Source of the DNA: Verrucomicrobiota bacterium | GTDB taxonomy: Bacteria > Verrucomicrobiota > Verrucomicrobiia > CAIQCK01 | DNA: 62,313 nucleotides | Assembly: GCA_026397915.1 (NCBI GenBank) | Contig: JAPLTX010000048.1 | Location: forward strand, 1 to 62,313 | Reading direction: 5' to 3' | Part shown: piece by piece, positions 25,529 through 33,145 of the stretch | How the letters are laid out: each line of letters starts with the position of its first letter | Numbering within the stretch: the stretch's first letter is position 1 | The notes under the pieces: generated by a model | Seen by the model: only the letters and a program-made list of their open reading frames with translations | Told to the model about the DNA's origin: nothing | Database searches by the model: none | Made by a program: the position numbers and the translations under genes

Positions 25529-26784
25529 CGGAAGCAATCCAGTATCCAGCCTGCCACGTCCGTCATCGCAACCCGCTCACGCCGTGCCGGCGCTTGGGGG
25601 CCGCTGGCGATGAACGTCGCCGGCGCATCGTCGCGGCCATGCGAGCCTTTGACCAATTCCGGTTTCACCGGAATGCGCAGCAGCGGCCAGTCAAACCACA
25701 ATTCGCATGGATCATAACCCGGCTTGCGATGGATGTCTATGTGACATGCAAACGGCGGCGCGCGCCGCGGTTCCAGCCACCAGTAGTAGGCAAACCATTT
25801 GTCCCGTGGCGCAACGGCAACCAGTTCGCCGCTCCGCGGATGATCGAGCGACCGAAACTCGACGCCCGCCGCCGCCAGCGCGCGACGCGCCGGCTCGACA
25901 GCGTCCGGCTTGCAATAGATGTGCGCCACCTGATGGTCCACCATCGCAAACGCCTCGCTCCGCTCAATGTCGAGATACTCGCAACCGGCGATCTCGCGCA
26001 CGGCGAGCAGCCCGGCACGGCGCAGGAGTTGGTTTGGTAAAATCGCACCGGTCACGGGCGTGATCGAGTATTCAGATACCACAAACACCGTCGTTCCCGG
26101 CGCCGCCGCTGCGATAATCTCCGCCACCAGGTTGTCCACGAGTTTCAAGTCGCGCGCTGTTCGCGGCGAGTCGGGGCCGTGTTTTTGAAAGCCGTAATCA
26201 AGGTGTGGCAGATAAACCAGCGTCAGGTCAGGCTGTTTCGTCCGCAGCGTTCGCGCGGCTGCAGCAGCGATCCAGCGACTCGACCCGATGCCCGCCAGAG
26301 GTCCCCAATAGTTGTGGAGCTTGAACTTGCCGATGGCGTGGCAGAGTTCCTCATAGTAGCCGGCGGGCTTCGAGTAGCACCACGACACCATGCTGTGTTC
26401 GAGGTGAATTGGCTTCGGCGTGACGACCACGTCGGCGTTGGCGTAGAGGCTGTGTTGCCAGAACAGCACGGCACAGGTTGTGGTGGGGTTGCGTTGCTTC
26501 AGGATGTCCCAGAGCCGAGGCGCTTGCACAAGCTTGGAGGTTTGTTCCCAAAAACCGACTTCCAACTTTTCACGGTCGAAAAGACCGTTGGCGATGATAC
26601 CGTGCGCCGACGGCGGCTTACCGGTGGTGAGTGTCGCCTGCGCCGCGCATGTCACGGCCGGGAAAACCGGCGTCATCGGTGCGGTCCAACCGCTGTCGGC
26701 GAGCCGCGACAGGGTGGGACACTGCGCGATGTGTTGCGGCGCGAGCGCGGCGATGTTGATGACCAGAGTTTTCGGCGAACTCAT
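25525..26784 (-). CDS. EboF-like alkaline-phosphatase-superfamily phosphodiesterase
   Basis: 419 residues resembling nucleotide pyrophosphatase/phosphodiesterases. The nucleophile Thr lies in PAVTCAAQATLTTGKPPSAH (near residue 44), and later metal ligands are in YLPHLDYGFQKHGPDSP and VVSEYSI. The protein lacks a signal peptide. Position between eboC and the TIM barrels fits EboF, an alkaline-phosphatase-family member of ebo clusters. Stop and next start overlap (ATGA). Confidence 0.85.
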   Translation of the reverse strand: MSSPKTLVINIAALAPQHIAQCPTLSRLADSGWTAPMTPVFPAVTCAAQATLTTGKPPSAHGIIANGLFDREKLEVGFWEQTSKLVQAPRLWDILKQRNPTTTCAVLFWQHSLYANADVVVTPKPIHLEHSMVSWCYSKPAGYYEELCHAIGKFKLHNYWGPLAGIGSSRWIAAAAARTLRTKQPDLTLVYLPHLDYGFQKHGPDSPRTARDLKLVDNLVAEIIAAAAPGTTVFVVSEYSITPVTGAILPNQLLRRAGLLAVREIAGCEYLDIERSEAFAMVDHQVAHIYCKPDAVEPARRALAAAGVEFRSLDHPRSGELVAVAPRDKWFAYYWWLEPRRAPPFACHIDIHRKPGYDPCELWFDWPLLRIPVKPELVKGSHGRDDAPATFIASGPQAPARRERVAMTDVAGWILDCFR

Positions 26785-26794
26785 GAAGTGCCTG

Positions 26795-27493
26795 CTACGT
26801 AACGTAAAGCCGCCTCGCCGTCAACCATGCCGGCAGCGCAAACGCCACCACACCCAGCCCGAGCCACGGCGTCGTCAGCGTTCCGACGAAGACGCCGTCC
26901 AGCAGCGGAATCGCCAGCACCATCGCTTTGACGACGGTTTGCAGGCGCGGTGCGGCGACCTCTCGGGCGCTGATGAGGCTGATGACGACGACCCACCCCA
27001 TCATGAACGCGGCGAAGGGTAATGCCCGCATGCTTGCTCCCGGCGCCGCGCACGCGCCGAGCAGCACGTTGCCGAAACGGCATGCGCCCATGTTGAGCGG
27101 GCCGACAATGCGGACTTGTTTGAGGCCCAAGTTGTAGGTTGCCACCAACAGCACAATCGCGGATGCCGTCAGGGCCGGCATCGCGCCGACAACACTTGCA
27201 AGCACGACGCCGACCGCGAGGAGCGCAGCCGCCAGAGCGAGCGCCGCATTCGGCGCAATCTGGCCGGACGGCAGCGGACGTTTCGGACGTTCAGTGCGAT
27301 CAACCTCAAGATCGCAGTAATCATTCAGTGCCACGCCGCCTGCATAGAGACACGCGGAACTGAGCGCGAGGAGTGCGATGACTATTGGTGGCGGTGACAA
27401 CGCGCTGACGGCGGCGCACCCGGTGAAGACATTGGTGACCGCCGTGAAGACGTTCGGTGCGCGCACCAACTGGAGATAGTGTTTCAGCGACAT
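26795..27493 (-). CDS. eboC: EboC-type UbiA prenyltransferase
   Basis: From ATG 27493 the 232-residue membrane protein has the UbiA signature ALNDYCDLEVDRTERPKRPL (two Asp motifs for Mg-diphosphate binding) and about seven hydrophobic helices. Family length is normal (~280) to slightly short. First gene of the ebo-type operon, followed after 10 bp by the eboF-like gene. It would prenylate an aromatic or polar acceptor at the membrane; the acceptor is unknown. An inverted repeat at 27545-27608 lies upstream. Confidence 0.85.
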   Translation of the reverse strand: MSLKHYLQLVRAPNVFTAVTNVFTGCAAVSALSPPPIVIALLALSSACLYAGGVALNDYCDLEVDRTERPKRPLPSGQIAPNAALALAAALLAVGVVLASVVGAMPALTASAIVLLVATYNLGLKQVRIVGPLNMGACRFGNVLLGACAAPGASMRALPFAAFMMGWVVVISLISAREVAAPRLQTVVKAMVLAIPLLDGVFVGTLTTPWLGLGVVAFALPAWLTARRLYVT

Positions 27494-27544
27494 GCGTAAC
27501 GGGCGCGGATATTGCCCCATCCGGCGCGGCGGCGAAAGCGGTAA

Positions 27545-27608
27545 AGTAGTCCTCACGCTCCGCGTGAGGGTCCTTATCGAAACCATCACGCGGAGAGTGG
27601 TGACTACT
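27545..27608. repeat. AGTAGTC-type inverted repeat
   Basis: The left arm starts AGTAGTC, then CACGC-CCGCGTGAGG; the right arm is CACGCGGAGAG followed by TGACTACT. Each arm contains its own small palindrome around CCGCG. The same element family occupies the dhaK-dhaL gap at 45516-45587. It separates eboC from the AAC(3)-like gene. Confidence 0.85.
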
Positions 27609-27613
27609 ATGGC

Positions 27614-28411
27614 TTAGTAGGCTTTTATCGGCATCGTGCGACAGGCGGGACAAAGCTGGCGGACCATCTCGCAGGTGACTTCGATTACATCCATCGCTTT
27701 CATCCGCATGACACGGCATTCGCCGATCCGGCCGTCCTGAATCAGCTCGCGCTCGCGCATCCGTCGTTCGAGCGGGTCCCACTCGATCTGGCACGGACCG
27801 TCACGCCAGATGTCGGCTTTGGCGGGGACGACCGCGTCGGTTTGCGGATCGCGAATCCGGCGCGGCTCTTGGTCCCAACTGATGCAGTGCGCGCCGGCCT
27901 TACGCTCGCCGAGATGACAGGCGGTGCAGCGGTTCATGCCGACGCCGAGCATGAGAATCCAGCCGCCGCGTTGCGCGAGCTTGCCGAGAGGCGACTCCAT
28001 CCCGAACGTGCCGGCTTCAAGGTGGCCGGCGCACAACTCGACAGCGAGCGGACCGATGACAGCATAAGCGTGCGTTGCATGGATGCTGCGGACGGCTTGC
28101 GGACGGTGGCGGAACGCCTCGGTGATCGCGCCGTTGTAGGAAGGGGAAGTGCGCACGTCGAAGATATATTCCGCGCCGTGGTTGAATGTTGGCACCATCA
28201 CTGTGCCGCCCGGGGCGACCAGTTCCAACAGCGCGTCAACCACCGTGTCTGCGCCATCCTCCACAAAGCCAAAGCTGCTGAGCGAGCTGTGAACTTGGAT
28301 CAGATCCCCGGAGCAAATCCCCATCGTGCGCAACCCGCTGACGATGTCCGCGCGCGTGACGTGAATCGCTCGCGAACTACGCCAGAGACGTCGCAACCAT
28401 TTCCACATCAT
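27614..28411 (-). CDS. AAC(3)-family N-acetyltransferase-like protein
   Basis: 265 residues of the aminoglycoside 3-N-acetyltransferase fold. Markers are LIQVHSSLSSFGFVEDGADTV, GTVMVPTFNH, SIHATHAYAVIGPLA, and GTFGMESPLGKLAQRGGWIL. The family includes resistance enzymes and many environmental members acting on unknown amines, so resistance cannot be assumed. Upstream of the ebo-type genes in the same orientation but separated by a palindromic repeat, so joint transcription is unclear. Confidence 0.88.
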   Translation of the reverse strand: MMWKWLRRLWRSSRAIHVTRADIVSGLRTMGICSGDLIQVHSSLSSFGFVEDGADTVVDALLELVAPGGTVMVPTFNHGAEYIFDVRTSPSYNGAITEAFRHRPQAVRSIHATHAYAVIGPLAVELCAGHLEAGTFGMESPLGKLAQRGGWILMLGVGMNRCTACHLGERKAGAHCISWDQEPRRIRDPQTDAVVPAKADIWRDGPCQIEWDPLERRMRERELIQDGRIGECRVMRMKAMDVIEVTCEMVRQLCPACRTMPIKAY

Positions 28412-28444
28412 TAGTTCAAGCCGGATCGAACCGCGCCGTCTCTG

Positions 28445-28801
28445 TCACTGCGTTGCGCATTCGCCTTGTTGTTCAGCAGCGCGTTTGGCTTTTCGCTTGC
28501 GCGTTGCCGGCGCGGGCTTGTCGGTTGGTGCGGCGGTTTTCGCTGGCGCTTTGACCGCCTCCGCGTCTGCGGCGCGCATCGCGCGCAGCAGCGTTTCAGC
28601 TTGAAACCAGTGCTCGACATCGCGACCGTGCGGTTTTCCTTCCTTCTCCCAGATCATGTGGGCGCACGCAGCAACGTCCGCTGGATTCAGTTCCGATTGG
28701 GGGGGATTTTCGCCATTCATGGCGGCGAAATACTGCCACGCGGCGCAGTTTCTTCCAAGCAATTTCTCGCGCTTCGAGTGTTCACGTGAGTCCTGACTCA
28801 T
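28445..28801 (-). CDS. DUF2934 protein with basic Ala/Lys/Pro tail
   Basis: 118 residues. The DUF2934 core is central (HMIWEKEGKPHGRDVEHWFQ), preceded by ~45 residues of unrelated sequence and followed by an Ala/Pro/Lys-rich end (RKRKAKRAAEQQ). It is the third DUF2934 gene in the window and the second with a basic low-complexity tail. It ends 33 bp before the AAC(3)-like start. Function unknown. Confidence 0.82.
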   Translation of the reverse strand: MSQDSREHSKREKLLGRNCAAWQYFAAMNGENPPQSELNPADVAACAHMIWEKEGKPHGRDVEHWFQAETLLRAMRAADAEAVKAPAKTAAPTDKPAPATRKRKAKRAAEQQGECATQ

Positions 28802-28858
28802 CCGACGCTTGACCTGCGCGCCGATTGTGAAGAAGCTACGCGACTTTTACGGACAACT

Positions 28859-29830
28859 ATGAATCGCATCGCACAGACTTTGTTGATCGTCGGACTTGCA
28901 GGATTGATCGCCGTGGCGCAACCGGACGCCTTGGCCGCCTCCAGGCCGTCCAGCAAGAAATCGGCCGCCGCGCCGGCCACGAAGAAACGCGGCATCGCCC
29001 AGAACCCCTACCTCGGTGCGATTGTCGTGGACGCCGCCACCGGTAGCGTCCTCTTCGAAGACAAGGCCGACGCCAGAGGCTACCCCGCCAGCATGCTCAA
29101 GCTGATGGACCTGCTCATCATCTTGGAGAAGATCGAGCAGAAGCAGTTCACCATGCAGGACCAGGTTCCCGTCAGCGCCAAGGCCTCTCACATTGGTGGC
29201 TCGCGCGTCTGGCTGGCGGAGAAGGAATCGTTCACCATGGACGAGATGCTCTACGCACTCATGATCCAGTCCGCCAACGACGTCGCCGCGGCGCTGGCGG
29301 AAAAAATCGCCGGCACCACCGATGCCTTCGTCGAGTTGATGAACCAGCGCGCGCAGGCGCTCCGCATGACCGGCACCGTCTTCAACTCCGTCCACGGCCT
29401 GCCGCCGGGCGCGGGGCAGCAACATGATGTGACCACCGCGCGCGACTTTGCCCTCCTTTGCCGCGAACTGCTCAAGCACAAGGACACCCTCCGCTACACT
29501 TCCGCTCGCGAGCGCCCGTTCCGACCCGACAATCCCAAGCACATGGTCATGATGCGCACCCACAACCATCTGCTTGGATCGGTTGAAGGTTGCGACGGGC
29601 TGAAGACCGGCTACATCAGCGAGGCGGGCTACTCCATCGCCGTCACCGCCCAACGCAAAGGCCAGCGCGTCATCGTCGTTGTCCTCGGCAGCACCGACCG
29701 CAAGGTGCGCGACGCCAAGGCCGCCGAGTTGGTTGCCAAAGGATTCCTCGCGCTCTCCGCCAGCCCCGCCGCGCCCGCCACTCCCAAGCCCGAACCCGTC
29801 CCCGTGCCGACGACGGGGAAGAGGAATTAG
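28859..29830 (+). CDS. dacA: D-alanyl-D-alanine carboxypeptidase, PBP5 family (peptidase S11)
   Basis: 323 residues with a signal peptide. The penicillin-binding motifs are in order: SxxK as PASMLKL (Ser near 78), SxN as QSANDVA (near 138) and KTG as GLKTGYI (near 248). The enzyme trims the terminal D-Ala of peptidoglycan stem peptides in the periplasm. The Pro-rich C-terminus (after ~300) is short and lacks the amphipathic anchor of PBP5, so membrane attachment is uncertain. Confidence 0.93.
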   Translation: MNRIAQTLLIVGLAGLIAVAQPDALAASRPSSKKSAAAPATKKRGIAQNPYLGAIVVDAATGSVLFEDKADARGYPASMLKLMDLLIILEKIEQKQFTMQDQVPVSAKASHIGGSRVWLAEKESFTMDEMLYALMIQSANDVAAALAEKIAGTTDAFVELMNQRAQALRMTGTVFNSVHGLPPGAGQQHDVTTARDFALLCRELLKHKDTLRYTSARERPFRPDNPKHMVMMRTHNHLLGSVEGCDGLKTGYISEAGYSIAVTAQRKGQRVIVVVLGSTDRKVRDAKAAELVAKGFLALSASPAAPATPKPEPVPVPTTGKRN

Positions 29831-29852
29831 AAACCGCCTTGCTACTTTTCTA

Positions 29853-30089
29853 CTATGCCTTCTTTGCGCGCTTCTCCGCCGCCGTGTGCGCGACGAATTT
29901 GTGCCGGTCGGGGTGGCCGCAATGATGTGTGCCGCCATATTCGACAGCCCAGACGCAGTCCTGGGGCGAATCCACGAGGCATTTCACGAGGCCGGTCTGC
30001 TTAACGATCTCGGCCCGGCAGATGGCCGGGTCGGGCAGGTGGCGGACGGCGGGCGGTTTATGTGAATCGTCGGATTTATGATGGCTCAT
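29853..30089 (-). CDS. Small four-Cys protein, paralog 1 of 3
   Basis: 78 residues from ATG 30089, whose start overlaps the upstream stop (ATGA). The pattern PAICRAE...LVKCLVDSPQDC...HHCGHPDRHKFV gives four Cys plus a CGHP-type Cys-His end that could bind a metal. The next two genes share the pattern. A His/Ser/Asp N-terminus (MSHHKSDDSHK) precedes it. No known function. Confidence 0.75.
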   Translation of the reverse strand: MSHHKSDDSHKPPAVRHLPDPAICRAEIVKQTGLVKCLVDSPQDCVWAVEYGGTHHCGHPDRHKFVAHTAAEKRAKKA

Positions 30090-30316
30090 GCGTTCTTTGA
30101 GCGTTTTTCCATCTCGGTGCGAGCTACGATCTCCATTCGTTGTGGGTGCCGGCAGTAGCAACTACGGCCAAAGCTGACTCGGTGTTCGCAGTAGAACGTT
30201 GGTTCCGTCAAACAGTCCACAAGGGTAGGTCCACCAAAGGTTTTCGCCCGGCAAGCTGACGAGATGGTTGCGGGGAGTTCCTTGCTGTGGTGCTCCTTTG
30301 GTGGGTGTTCGTCCAC
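30086..30316 (-). CDS. Small four-Cys protein, paralog 2 of 3
   Basis: The likely start is GTG 30316, with AAGGGG 6-7 bp upstream, giving 76 residues. Shared pattern: SSACRAK...LVDCLTEPTFYCEHRVSFG...CYCRHPQRMEIV, with an extra Cys. The end (ARTEMEKRSKNA) resembles paralog 1 (AHTAAEKRAKKA). Translationally coupled to paralog 1. Role unknown. Confidence 0.72.
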   Translation of the reverse strand: MDEHPPKEHHSKELPATISSACRAKTFGGPTLVDCLTEPTFYCEHRVSFGRSCYCRHPQRMEIVARTEMEKRSKNA

Positions 30317-30341
30317 TGTTTTCCCCTTTGCAGCGCGGCTA

Positions 30342-30581
30342 TTACTTCCCGGTTTGGCCGGCCTGCGCAAGCTTGAGGCGGTCCTTATGCGCGCAGAGGA
30401 AGTCGCCGTTGAGTTTGAAGGCGTAGATGCAGTAGATGGGCCAGTCCACGAGACATTTCATGACGCCGGGCTTTCCCATGCTCTCGTAGCGGCAGATGGC
30501 GGGATTGGGCAAGACTGGCTTTGTCTTGATCGGCTCCCATTTGCGGCTGACTGATTTGTCTGCGCTCGTAACTTCTATTAC
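30342..30581 (-). CDS. Small four-Cys protein, paralog 3 of 3, start uncertain
   Basis: The conserved part is PAICRYESMGKPGVMKCLVD, WPIYCIYAFKLNG and FLCAHKDRLKLA, clearly related to the two downstream genes. No ATG, GTG or TTG is visible near the expected start (the frame enters from KEVIEVTSADK without a start codon), so the 5' boundary given is a guess. It may use a start further upstream or be non-functional. A strong hairpin lies upstream at 30609-30641. Confidence 0.6.
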   Translation of the reverse strand, partial: VIEVTSADKSVSRKWEPIKTKPVLPNPAICRYESMGKPGVMKCLVDWPIYCIYAFKLNGDFLCAHKDRLKLAQAGQTGK

Positions 30582-30608
30582 TTCTTTCTGTTTTCGGTTG
30601 TCGGTTTC

Positions 30609-30641
30609 GGGAGAGCCGGAGGTAACCGCTCCGGCTCTCCC
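30609..30641 (-). terminator. Perfect 12-bp hairpin after the DYIPNK gene
   Basis: Arms GGGAGAGCCGGA (30609-30620) and TCCGGCTCTCCC (30630-30641) form a perfect 12-bp stem with a 9-nt loop, ~60 bp past the stop of the minus-strand gene at 30704. No long T-run follows, so it may be a transcript-stabilising hairpin or factor-assisted terminator. Confidence 0.6.
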
Positions 30642-30703
30642 GCGTTGGCGTGCGCCGAGTCGCACGACCAACTTCCGCACCGTGTATCGTTTCCTTGGAA
30701 CCG

Positions 30704-31444
30704 CTACCCGGCGAAGGTGATGCTGACGATGTCGCTGTCCACGCCGATCTCCTCGTCGTTGACGACGCCGCGCGCCATATACTCGCGCACCTCGGGCACA
30801 TTGCTTTGCGCCAGCGGGCGGGTGTCGAAGTAGGGCGCGTGGTGTTCGATGGCGAGGCGTTCCCAAGATGGGGTGCCGCGCAGGCGGGCGTAAATGGCCA
30901 TCGCTTCCACGCCTTTTTTCTGGAAGGCGACGCGAACCTTGTCGGCCTCGATGAAGACTTGCAGGACGGGCTTGTAGGTGGTCGGGTCGAATACGACGAC
31001 CGTGCCCTGCAACTTCAGCACGCCATCGCTGCCGGAGCCGGGCATGCCGGGGAGCGTCTTCCAGTTGGCGACTGCGGCGCGGATTTGGGCGAGCTTGACC
31101 TCTTCCACGTCGCGCTCGGCCTGGCGCGCGCCATCCAACGCGGCCTCGGCGACGGAGGTTTCATCCATCTTGGCGAGGATGGCGTCGGCGAGGGCCTTGG
31201 CGGCGGTGGCATCGCCGCTGGAGAGGCCGAACTTCGGCGCTTCTATCAGGATGTTGTCGCTGAGATTTCTATACCAGTCGTAGCGGTTCAGTCTTTTGTT
31301 GGGGATGTAGTCCATGTGCTTGCCTTTCTCTTTCAGCCGCGGTGGGGGTGTGGCCGGAGGAGGCGAGACGTGAGGAGGCTCGTCAAAATGGTGGCCCTCG
31401 TCGAGCCGCCAGCCTTCATCGAGCCGAATAATTCCGTCAGCCAT
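30704..31444 (-). CDS. DYIPNK-type structural-like protein
   Basis: 246 residues from ATG 31444, which has GGAGG 9 bp upstream. A second in-frame ATG at 31315 (before DYIPNKRL) also has a GAAAGG site. The first 43 residues are acidic and Pro-rich (RLDEGWRLDEGHHFDE, SPPPATPPP). The main part has helices (DATAAKALADAILAKMDE) and a beta-rich end with KVRVAFQKKGVEAMAIYARL and VPEVREYMARGVVNDEEIG, a fibronectin-like layout. Related in opening and layout to 22890-23510. Array B lies directly upstream, with a divergent SDPPTQ-family gene beyond it. Confidence 0.85.
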   Translation of the reverse strand: MADGIIRLDEGWRLDEGHHFDEPPHVSPPPATPPPRLKEKGKHMDYIPNKRLNRYDWYRNLSDNILIEAPKFGLSSGDATAAKALADAILAKMDETSVAEAALDGARQAERDVEEVKLAQIRAAVANWKTLPGMPGSGSDGVLKLQGTVVVFDPTTYKPVLQVFIEADKVRVAFQKKGVEAMAIYARLRGTPSWERLAIEHHAPYFDTRPLAQSNVPEVREYMARGVVNDEEIGVDSDIVSITFAG

Positions 31445-31587
31445 GACATACAACCTCCACGCATGATCCTCAGGCTTCTTCTGAAGGCGGTATAAAGCCC
31501 CCCCCCCCCACTTTTCAAGAAAAATAAGGAGATTTATTTGCGGCGTTCCGATGGGGTGATTAGAGACCGTGCCAATCGCCTCAAAAA

Positions 31588-31900
31588 TGGGCGGGCTGGT
31601 CGCCGGAACCCTGGGGCTGGCCGGAATAATCCTGGGGCTAGCCGCGCGAACCCTAGGGTTGGTGCGACCAACCCTCGGGCTGGCGGCGCGAACCCTTGGG
31701 CTGGCGCGACGAACCCCAGGGTTTTGCCATCAACCCTTGGGCTGGCGTCACCAATCCTTGGGCTGGCGCGACGAACCCTCGGGTCAGCGCGACCAACCCT
31801 TGGGCTAGCGCGATGAACCCCAGGGTTTTGTCGTCAACCCTTGGGCTGGCGTCACCAATCCTTGGGTTGGCGCGACGAACCCTTGGGCTGGCGCCACCAA
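31588..31900. repeat. Array B: 15 tandem units, period 21 bp (two units 20 bp)
   Basis: Units starting CCCTNGGG begin at 31609, 31630, 31651, 31672, 31693, 31714, 31734, 31755, 31776, 31797, 31818, 31838, 31859 and 31880, with a weaker first unit at 31588. Each holds two small palindromes: CCC-NN-GGG and TTGGT-GCG-ACCAA (perfect in 31651-31671). Units 31693-31775 recur at 31797-31879, an internal shift of 104 bp that includes the two 20-bp units. A poly-C run (near 31500-31510) lies between the array and the DYIPNK gene. Confidence 0.95.
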
Positions 31901-32002
31901 CCCAAGACTGTTTGCGAGAAAACCACGGTATTTTTGCATAAAACTGCGCTTTACATGGCGCGGCCCCCTTGCTATCAGCCAGCCAGAAAGGACTTTGTTT
32001 TT

Positions 32003-32494
32003 ATGCCTTACGACCCTAACTTCCCCGCCTCCCACGCCGAACTCACTTCCGACGCGTTCCGGCAAAACTTCAATGGACTCGGCGATAAGACCGACGCCAT
32101 TCTCTCCGGTGTCGGCACGGGCGCTCTCCCCAAGAAAACCGGCGAGGGCACGCTCGGCAACTCCGCCATTGCCGAGGACGCCGCCAACGTCATGGTCAGC
32201 GGCAAACTTCTCAGCGTTCGCCGCGCCGACACCGCCGGCGGCATCCTGCTGGAAATCCACAACGGCACCGAACCGGTCCTGCACATCCGCGTCACCCCCG
32301 ACAACGGGCGCATTTATTTTTGCAGCAACCGCACCGGCTACTCCTTCCAGTCGCCCATAGACATCGAAGGCGCGCCGGTGGCGATGAAGCCCACGAGCAT
32401 CGGCCCGTTCACCGGCGGCTTCAGCGATCCGCCCACGCAAGCCGAGATGCAGGCGTTCGCCGGTTACGTCGAGAGCCTGCGAGCGGCCCTGTAA
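32003..32494 (+). CDS. SDPPTQ-family tail-like protein, intact
   Basis: 163 residues from ATG 32003. The N-terminus YDPNFPASHAELTSDAFR parallels FDPSLPADNSPLSSSQMR of the gene at 58969-59307. The middle is beta-rich (LLEIHNGTEPVLHIRVTPD, IYFCSNRTGYSFQS), suggestive of a fibre or head-decoration fold. The C-terminus holds IGPFTGGFSDPPTQAEMQAF, the family hallmark. No signal peptide. Divergent from the DYIPNK gene across array B. A phage-tail-like or surface role is inference. Confidence 0.82.
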   Translation: MPYDPNFPASHAELTSDAFRQNFNGLGDKTDAILSGVGTGALPKKTGEGTLGNSAIAEDAANVMVSGKLLSVRRADTAGGILLEIHNGTEPVLHIRVTPDNGRIYFCSNRTGYSFQSPIDIEGAPVAMKPTSIGPFTGGFSDPPTQAEMQAFAGYVESLRAAL

Positions 32495-32654
32495 GAGCAG
32501 GATAGGCATCTTGCCTGTCCTGCGCTGTTGGGGAACGGAAGTGATGGCTGATTCTATGCGGACGAAACCCGCCGATGGGGTGGAGCCAAGATAGATAAAA
32601 CGACCCGTTGGGAGCGGGCGCTTGGCTCCGATCTCCACCGGCAGGATTACAAAG

Positions 32655-32692
32655 GTCTCCCGAAGCGCGCCAGGCGCGCTTCGCAGGGAGAC
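32655..32692 (-). terminator. Strong hairpin overlapping the pilin stop
   Basis: Arms GTCTCCC and GGGAGAC enclose GAAGCGCGC / GCGCGCTTC around a 3-nt loop, with a small bulge. The hairpin begins at the stop codon of the minus-strand pilin gene and would end its transcript (TTTG follows). Likely terminator or 3' stabiliser. Confidence 0.65.
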
Positions 32693-32886
32693 TACGAGCT
32701 GGCAGCGGTCGGCGACGTCGTCGCGATGCCGGATGTCGTCATCTGGGTCTGGACGTTGTCGAAGGTGCTCGCGGTCTTGGTGCCCACGGCCTTCACAACC
32801 AGAATGGCCACGATGGCGATCAACGCCAGCACCAAACCATACTCCACCAGCGACTGCCCGCGCTTGTCTGATTTCCTTGTGATCAT
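32692..32886 (-). CDS. Flp/Fap-type type IVb pilin
   Basis: 64 residues: basic leader (MITRKSDKR), then GQSLVEYGLVLALIAIVAIL, the Flp pilin hydrophobic helix with the conserved Glu, and a short polar tail. Prepilin cleavage is expected just before the helix. No tad/cpa secretion genes or prepilin peptidase are in the window, so it is an orphan here. Stop overlaps a strong hairpin. Confidence 0.9.
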   Translation of the reverse strand: MITRKSDKRGQSLVEYGLVLALIAIVAILVVKAVGTKTASTFDNVQTQMTTSGIATTSPTAASS

Positions 32887-33145
32887 ATCATTCTCCTCGC
32901 TCTTGCAGGTGTCCTGCGGTCTCGCCGCAGTGTTGGAGATTGGTGGCTTTCGTGTTTGTTCCTAGACTCATCATCTCCTTTATTCCACGCATATACGGCA
33001 CCATGCCGTCTTGTTTGAGAAGTCAGGAAGACAAGAGGGTTGCACAGGGAGTTTCCCGACGCACCGGCCAATGGACAGGCGAGACGCTTGTCCTGCTTTG
33101 TTCGGGATTTCACTGCGAGCGGCGATGTGATAGAAAAAAACCACC

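Noticed and set aside
27614..28411. Antibiotic resistance determinant
   Set aside because: The AAC(3) fold is clear, but many members act on other substrates and the context (ebo-type genes, no mobile element) gives no support for resistance.
30650..31495. 281-codon plus-strand frame over the DYIPNK gene
   Set aside because: Shadow frame; the minus-strand protein has ribosome-binding sites and resembles the gene at 22890.
31696..31941. Coding frames inside array B
   Set aside because: The 20-bp units shift the frame, so no continuous repeat protein exists across the array; the palindromic DNA explains the open frames.
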